The notes beneath the pieces were generated by a model, which saw nothing but the letters and a program-made list of their open reading frames with translations, was not told the origin of the DNA and ran no database searches. DNA of 64,000 bases from Phycisphaerales bacterium (GTDB lineage: Bacteria; Planctomycetota; Phycisphaerae; Phycisphaerales; UBA1924), in assembly GCA_020850415.1 (NCBI GenBank), contig JADZER010000045.1:1-64000 (forward strand). Direction: 5' to 3'. The stretch's first letter is position 1; each line of letters starts with the position of its first letter. Below, piece after piece: positions 58,924 through 64,000 of this stretch. A program made the translations under genes and the position numbers.

Positions 58924-59957
58924 CGGCGCACCGCCCTGACGCCCCAGATCAGCCGGTCCCAGTCGAACGCCGGGCCGGGGTCGATCTTGTTGGCCTGGAT
59001 GTGATAGTGCCCGAGGATGCCGCGGTACCGCGCGAACTCGTCGGGCGCCAGCGCGCGGTCGATCAGAAGTCCGCCCGCGTCTCGCGGGTAGTCGCATCGG
59101 ATCTCCGGGAACACCCCGCACAGCGTCGCGGTGAGCCTGGTCAGCGAGTCGTACTGCGCGTCGGTCAGGTCGAACTGCGTGAGTGTTTGCCCCTGCACGA
59201 CGCCAGTCACCGGCAGCGGGCGGGCCGGACGCGGACGCGAGCCCAGAAACCCCGGCGTCCGCGAGCCCCCATCGCCCAGCCACCCCGGCAGCGTGAGAAA
59301 GTACCCCGGCCCGTCCTGCTCGTACCACCCGGCCAGCGGCGAGCCCTCGACCTGCGCCGCCGAAACACCCGCCGACCCGTCCCCGACCTCGTACGCCCCG
59401 ATGTTGGCGATCTCGATCCCGATCGAACGGTCGTTGGCGATCGTCGCGTGCCACGCCTTCTCTTTGAGATCGAGCGTCTGGTAGATCGTGCCGTCGGTGT
59501 CGAGCATGAAGTGGACCGAGAGCCCGCGGAGATCGTGGAGAACTTTGAAGCACTGGCGTGAGCTGCCGGCCGCGTCGTAGTGGATCACTAACTGGTCGAT
59601 ATGCCGGCGCAGGTCGGCGAGGTTGTTGGGGTCGCCCTCCATCTCCCGCGCGCCGTACCGGTTGGGCGTCTGCGGCCCAGAGTCCGGCGACCACGCCGCC
59701 TCGCCCGGTCGGGCGAACCGCTTGTCGGTCCGGTACGCGTCGTACCCGCCGGGGTCGAGCCAGAGCACGACCGGGGCCCCCGTGTGGAAGAAGCGGCCCG
59801 CGACGACGATCTCGTCCCCCCGCCGGGCGAGCTCGGCGGCGTTGGAAGCGGGCTTGGGAGAGGATGTGCAGGTGGGTATGAGGAGGGGGAGGAGGAGGAG
59901 GAGCGGGGCGAGGAGCGGCCAGTCATGTCTGGAGAGCTGTCGCGGACGGGCAGGCAT
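58920..59957 (-). CDS. N-acetylmuramoyl-L-alanine amidase (Amidase_2/AmpD-like), lipoprotein-like
   Basis: LVIHYDAAGSSRQCFKVLHDLRGLSVHFMLDTDGTIYQTLDLKEKAWHATIANDRSIGIEIAN...ILGHYHIQANKIDPGPAFDW. Confidence 0.9.
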   Translation of the reverse strand: MPARPRQLSRHDWPLLAPLLLLLPLLIPTCTSSPKPASNAAELARRGDEIVVAGRFFHTGAPVVLWLDPGGYDAYRTDKRFARPGEAAWSPDSGPQTPNRYGAREMEGDPNNLADLRRHIDQLVIHYDAAGSSRQCFKVLHDLRGLSVHFMLDTDGTIYQTLDLKEKAWHATIANDRSIGIEIANIGAYEVGDGSAGVSAAQVEGSPLAGWYEQDGPGYFLTLPGWLGDGGSRTPGFLGSRPRPARPLPVTGVVQGQTLTQFDLTDAQYDSLTRLTATLCGVFPEIRCDYPRDAGGLLIDRALAPDEFARYRGILGHYHIQANKIDPGPAFDWDRLIWGVRAVRR

Positions 59958-59978
59958 ACCGGATGTATAGCACAAGAC

Positions 59979-60377
59979 TCACGCGTTGGTGGGGTGGATT
60001 GTGGCGATGGTCTTGCGGGCACCGGTCCAGAGAAGTACAGCCAGGGTCAGCAACGCGACGGATTGGATGAGCGTGCAGGCGGCGATCCATGTGGAATAGT
60101 CGCCGAACGGGTCATCCCAGTGACCTTGAGCCAGCCAAGCCGCGAGATCGTCGGGGTGATCTATGGCAGGCAGCGTACCCGCTTCGGCTAGGTCAGAGGC
60201 GAGTTGCTCGTTCACTGAGATGACACCGAACTCCCGCAGGTAGCGAAACCTAGCGCCCATCATCAGGTAGGTTGTGACTTGGTGTGCTTCGCCATGTGCC
60301 GGAGCGGCAACCCCCAGGACGAGTACATTGAGAACGGTCACGGCGACAATGGCGAGTGCGATCTTGCGCGGAGCCAT
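59979..60377 (-). CDS. Hypothetical membrane protein
   Basis: 132 aa, N- and C-terminal TM segments. Confidence 0.65.
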   Translation of the reverse strand: MAPRKIALAIVAVTVLNVLVLGVAAPAHGEAHQVTTYLMMGARFRYLREFGVISVNEQLASDLAEAGTLPAIDHPDDLAAWLAQGHWDDPFGDYSTWIAACTLIQSVALLTLAVLLWTGARKTIATIHPTNA

Positions 60378-60401
60378 AGGCGTCCCTTCGGTGGCGCGGG
60401 G

Positions 60402-60845
60402 CTACTCCCCCGCGGCCACAAGATAAAACCTCGCGATCCCCGCCCAGAACCGACCCGTCTCCCCCTCGATCAGGTAGCTCCCCTCCATCGTCCCCCACTT
60501 TGTCGGCAGCGGGCAGAAGCTCGCGTACTCGAACGAGTCCCCCGGCTCGATGACCGGCTGCTGGCCCACGACGCCGTCGCCCTCGACATCCCGCCGATGA
60601 CCATCCCCGTCGATGATCACCCACCGGCGCCCGAGCACCTGCACCGACTGGTCCGACTGGTTGGTGATCAGGATCCGGTAGCCGAAGACATGGTTGTGCC
60701 CCTCCGCGTCGGTCTGCTCGTTGAGGTAGACCGGGTGGGCCTCGACCCGCACCCCTCGCGTCACCGCAAGGCTCGAACTCGGGCCGGGCGCGATCGCCCG
60801 CTCGGGCCTGCTGGGGAACTGCGGCAAGGGTTCGTTCCGCGACAT
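60402..60845 (-). CDS. apaG: ApaG domain protein
   Basis: VRVEAHPVYLNEQTDAEGHNHVFGYRILITNQSDQSVQVLGRRWVIIDGDGHRRDVEGDGVVGQQPVIEPGDSFEYAS. Confidence 0.93.
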   Translation of the reverse strand: MSRNEPLPQFPSRPERAIAPGPSSSLAVTRGVRVEAHPVYLNEQTDAEGHNHVFGYRILITNQSDQSVQVLGRRWVIIDGDGHRRDVEGDGVVGQQPVIEPGDSFEYASFCPLPTKWGTMEGSYLIEGETGRFWAGIARFYLVAAGE

Positions 60846-61001
60846 CGCCCCAATGGTATGCCCGGGGTCACGCCGGACGGGGTGGCCTGCACGCCCCGGA
60901 CCCCAGCCCCGGGCCTGATCAGGTGATCGGCGGGGTGGGCGGTGCCGCCCAGTCCCAGGGGGCCGCGAGCGCACCGGGGCGGCCGGCAGTAGAGTGCCCG
61001 C

Positions 61002-61751
61002 GTGATGCTCTCCCTGGTCATGCTGTACGCCACGCTGGCCCTGTGCTCGGTGTTCCTCGGGTGGCTGGTTGTCCGCTACGACCTCCACCAGCGCGAGCCG
61101 CTGGGGCTGATGGCGCTCGCGCTCGCGCTCGGCGCCCTGGGCATGTACCTCGCCGGGTGTGCCCAGCTCTGGGTGATCGCGTGGATGCACGGGCGGGGCC
61201 AGATCGTCTCCAACGGCGAGCTGGCGGCGATGGCCGGGGCGAGCGAGGAACTCGCGAAGTTTGCCGTCGTGGTCGCGATCGCGCTCGGCGCGAGGCGCCG
61301 ATTCAACGAGCCGATCGACGGCCTGGTCTACGGGGCGTTCGCCGGCCTCGGCGCCGCCATCGAGGAGTCGCTCGCGGTGCTGACCATGGACGGCGCGACC
61401 GGCTTCCTCCCCGCCGCCGAGCCCGTGCGCCTTGCGGGGCACCTGGTCATGGGCGGCATCGGCGGCTTCGGGGTGGGCTTCATCGTGCTGCGGTCCAGGC
61501 TCGCCCCGGTCTGGATCACGCTCAGCCTGCTCGGCGCGATGCTGCTGCACACCCTGTGGGATGTTGTCGCGTTCGCGGCGTTCGACGCCCACCGCGCGAG
61601 CGGCGCCATGAAGCCCGCCCACTCCGCCGCCGCGATCGGGCTGATGCTGGGTGGGATGGCGGTCTTCCGCGCCATGGTCGGCGTGGGGGTGAGGGCGACG
61701 GGGGTGATGCTGGCGCGCGCGCCCTGCCCCGATGCGAGGCCGGAGGAGTGA
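61002..61751 (+). CDS. PrsW family intramembrane metalloprotease
   Basis: ASEELAKFAVV, GLGAAIEE, LAGHLVMGG, LLHTLWD in TM context. Confidence 0.8.
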   Translation: MMLSLVMLYATLALCSVFLGWLVVRYDLHQREPLGLMALALALGALGMYLAGCAQLWVIAWMHGRGQIVSNGELAAMAGASEELAKFAVVVAIALGARRRFNEPIDGLVYGAFAGLGAAIEESLAVLTMDGATGFLPAAEPVRLAGHLVMGGIGGFGVGFIVLRSRLAPVWITLSLLGAMLLHTLWDVVAFAAFDAHRASGAMKPAHSAAAIGLMLGGMAVFRAMVGVGVRATGVMLARAPCPDARPEE

Positions 61752-61773
61752 CCAAACCCGCGCGCCGGCAGCG

Positions 61774-62625
61774 CTACTCGCCGGGTATGTAGCTGATCGC
61801 CCCCTCGAACGGGCTGCTCGCCGTCGCGTACAGTTTCTTCTCGATCCGCCCCGCCAGGTAGCTCTGCCGCCCCGCCTCGCACGCCTTGCGCATCGCGTGC
61901 GCCATCATCACCGGGTCCTTCGCGTGCGCGATCGCCGTGTTCAGCAGCACGCCATCGGCCCCCAGCTCCATCGCCTGCGACACATCGCTCGCGGCCCCCA
62001 CCCCCGCGTCCACGATCACCGGGTAGCCGGGATCGCCCCGCTTGAGCGCCTCCAGGCACAGCACGATGTTGTTGGGGTTCAGCACCCCCTGGCCCGAGCC
62101 GATGGGCGAGCCCGCGGGCATCACCGCCGCGGCCCCGGCGTCCTTGATCCGCGCCGCCGAGATCGGGTCGTCGCTCGAGTAGCACAGGATCTGGAACCCG
62201 TCCGCCGCCAGCTCGCTCGTCGCCTCCAGCGTCCCGACCGGGTCGGGCAGCAGCGTCTTCTTGTCGCCCAGCACCTCGAGCTTGACCCAGCTCGCCCCGG
62301 GGTTGCCGAGCTGGTCGAGCAGCTCCCGCCCCAGGCGCGCCACCCGCACCGCGTCCTCGGCGCTGAAGCACCCGGCCGTGTTCGGCAGGATCGTGTACCG
62401 GCCCGTGTCGAGATAATCGAGGAGCGACTCGCCCCGCTCGTTGTACAGCCGCTCACGGCGCACCGCGACCGTCACCACCTCGCACCCGGACGCGTCGAGC
62501 GCCGCCTGCATCGCCCGGTAGTCGGCGTACTTGCCCGTGCCCACGAACAGGCGGCTGGTGAGTGTGCGCCCGGCGATAGTGAACGGGGACAGACCCGGCT
62601 CGGTGGTGGTGTGCCGCGTGCTCAT
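61774..62625 (-). CDS. thiG: Thiazole synthase
   Basis: [34 protein letters not shown]...[15 protein letters not shown]...[13 protein letters not shown]. Confidence 0.96.
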   Translation of the reverse strand: MSTRHTTTEPGLSPFTIAGRTLTSRLFVGTGKYADYRAMQAALDASGCEVVTVAVRRERLYNERGESLLDYLDTGRYTILPNTAGCFSAEDAVRVARLGRELLDQLGNPGASWVKLEVLGDKKTLLPDPVGTLEATSELAADGFQILCYSSDDPISAARIKDAGAAAVMPAGSPIGSGQGVLNPNNIVLCLEALKRGDPGYPVIVDAGVGAASDVSQAMELGADGVLLNTAIAHAKDPVMMAHAMRKACEAGRQSYLAGRIEKKLYATASSPFEGAISYIPGE

Positions 62626-62720
62626 GATCAAGGGTAGGGCCCGCGGGCCCGCGGGCGCGTCGGACTGAAGCCGTGGTCGGGCCGGGACGGGACGGGGCGG
62701 GCCAGAGCGTGCTGGGCCGC

Positions 62721-62921
62721 TCACCCACCCCCGACCAGCGTGACAAGCTCCACCGTGTCGCCCTCGCGGAGCGCGTGCTCGGCGTGCCGGCGCTTGGGCA
62801 CCAGCGTCTTGTTGACCTCCGCCGCGCAGGGCGCCCCCTCCAGCCCGCACTCGCGGACCAAGTCCGCCAGCGTCGCCCCCTCCGGCAGCTCCCGCGCCTC
62901 GCTATTGACAATCACTCGCAC
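62721..62921 (-). CDS. thiS: Sulfur carrier protein ThiS
   Basis: 66 aa; [26 protein letters not shown]...[17 protein letters not shown]-terminal GG, next to thiG. Confidence 0.9.
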   Translation of the reverse strand: MRVIVNSEARELPEGATLADLVRECGLEGAPCAAEVNKTLVPKRRHAEHALREGDTVELVTLVGGG

Positions 62922-62934
62922 GGGGGAGCGTAGG

Positions 62935-63016
62935 AAAGCTCAAAGCGAAAAGCTCAAATCGCACATAGATGCCCCGGCACCGGGTGCCTTGCTTTGAGCT
63001 TTGAGCTTTGAGCTTT
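62935..63016. repeat. Inverted repeat with tandem GCTTTGA heptamers
   Basis: AAAGCTCAAAGC (62935-62946) / GCTTTGAGCTTT (62991-63002); GCTTTGA x3.7 at 62991-63016. Confidence 0.85.
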
Positions 63017-63026
63017 GGCCTCCCGC

Positions 63027-64000
63027 TCACCCGTCGTGCACCCGGAACCCCGTGTAGTACCCCACATAGTGCACCGCCACCATCGTCGCCACCTTCGGCT
63101 TCCCCAGCGGCTTGCCCGCCAGCAGCACCACCGGCGTCCCGTGCTCGGCCCACCCCCGCGTCGCCAGGTCCCGGTCGACCATCTCGTTCCAGTCCCCCAG
63201 GCGCCCCGACTCCGGCGGCTCGCTGCGGATCGGCGTCACGCCCCGCAGGAGCGCCATCCGCCGCGCCGCCTTGATGCTGCTCGTGTACGCGATGATCGGG
63301 ATATGGAAGTCGTTCTGGCTCAGGTACCGCGCCGCCCCGCCGTGCTCCGACCAGCACACCACCAGCTCCGCACCGATGTCCTGCGCGACATACCACGCCC
63401 CGTGCGCCAGCGCCGCGGTGCGGTACCGCTGCTCGCGCAGCGCCTCGGGCGCGCTGGCCCGCGGCGGGAGCGACGCCAGATGATCCTCCGCCGCGTGCGC
63501 GATCCGACGCATCGTCTCCACCGCCAGCGCCGGGTGCTTGCCCACCGCCGTCTCCCCGCTCAGCATCACGCACCCCGCCCCGTCCAGCACCGCGTTGGCG
63601 ATGTCGCTCGCCTCGGCCCGCGTGGGGCTCGCGCTCTCGATCATCGACTCGAGCATCTGCGTCGCCACGATGCACGGTTTGCCGTACCGGCCCGCCATCT
63701 GCACGATCTGCTTCTGCACCATCGGCACCCGGGCCAGGTCCATCTCAACCCCGAGATCCCCGCGCGCCACCATGATCCCGTCCGCCGCCTGCACGATCGC
63801 CTCGATATCGGCCACCGCCTGCGGCTTCTCGATCTTCGCCACCACCGGGATCGCCGTCCCCAGGTAGTCGTCCTTCTCCGCAGGGTTCACCGGGCACATC
63901 CCCGCCAGCCGCTCCTTGAGCTCACGAACCTCCTCGGCCCGACGAACGAACGACAACGCCAGCAGGTCCACCCCGTGCTGCACCGCCCACTCCACGCACT
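63027..64000 (-). CDS. pyk: Pyruvate kinase (C-terminal part; runs off window)
   Basis: VVAKIEKPQAVADIEAIVQAADGIMVARGDLGVEMDLARVPMVQKQIV...ATQMLESMIESASPTRAEASDIANAVLDGAGCVMLSGETAVGKHP. Confidence 0.95.
   Translation of the reverse strand, partial: CVEWAVQHGVDLLALSFVRRAEEVRELKERLAGMCPVNPAEKDDYLGTAIPVVAKIEKPQAVADIEAIVQAADGIMVARGDLGVEMDLARVPMVQKQIVQMAGRYGKPCIVATQMLESMIESASPTRAEASDIANAVLDGAGCVMLSGETAVGKHPALAVETMRRIAHAAEDHLASLPPRASAPEALREQRYRTAALAHGAWYVAQDIGAELVVCWSEHGGAARYLSQNDFHIPIIAYTSSIKAARRMALLRGVTPIRSEPPESGRLGDWNEMVDRDLATRGWAEHGTPVVLLAGKPLGKPKVATMVAVHYVGYYTGFRVHDG

Noticed and set aside
62991-63016. Short tandem heptamers as CRISPR
   Set aside because: Units are contiguous 7-mers without spacers.

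Overview
High-GC bacterial chromosomal window. I infer Planctomycetota, probably a Phycisphaerae-like lineage, from variant PEP-CTERM tails, C-terminal dockerin-type tails ending in GC, ECF sigma/Ser-Thr kinase pairs, and a 16S rRNA gene not followed by 23S. The window opens with the 3' end of 16S rRNA and its own intrinsic terminator. It then carries housekeeping genes (phoU, Ca/Na antiporter, MTA/SAH nucleosidase, pyrC, thiS-thiG, apaG, pyruvate kinase) and two separate HME-RND metal-efflux operons (about 9.1-16.9 kb and 26.8-33.8 kb). It also has a PEP-CTERM gene cluster (17-22.2 kb), two sigma/kinase modules, two very large repeat proteins with dockerin-type tails, and an Idh/ApbE/cytochrome cluster. 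A tRNA-Pro(GGG) locus is flanked by degenerate copies of its own 3' end. The observations I consider most worth following up are: (1) a constant-length 30-bp element upstream of three genes in the PEP-CTERM cluster; (2) a tandem C-x(1-2)-H-x6-C-x2-C-x-P putative metal-binding repeat shared by a lipoprotein and the adjacent RND adaptor; (3) decayed tRNA-Pro 3'-end/terminator duplications bracketing a small accessory island; (4) an ArsR/AHSA1 pair with twin operators and an apparently leaderless promoter; (5) a nested cruciform intergenic palindrome. All calls come from reading the sequence and supplied translations; no database search was run. Most long antisense ORFs are GC artefacts and were discarded.
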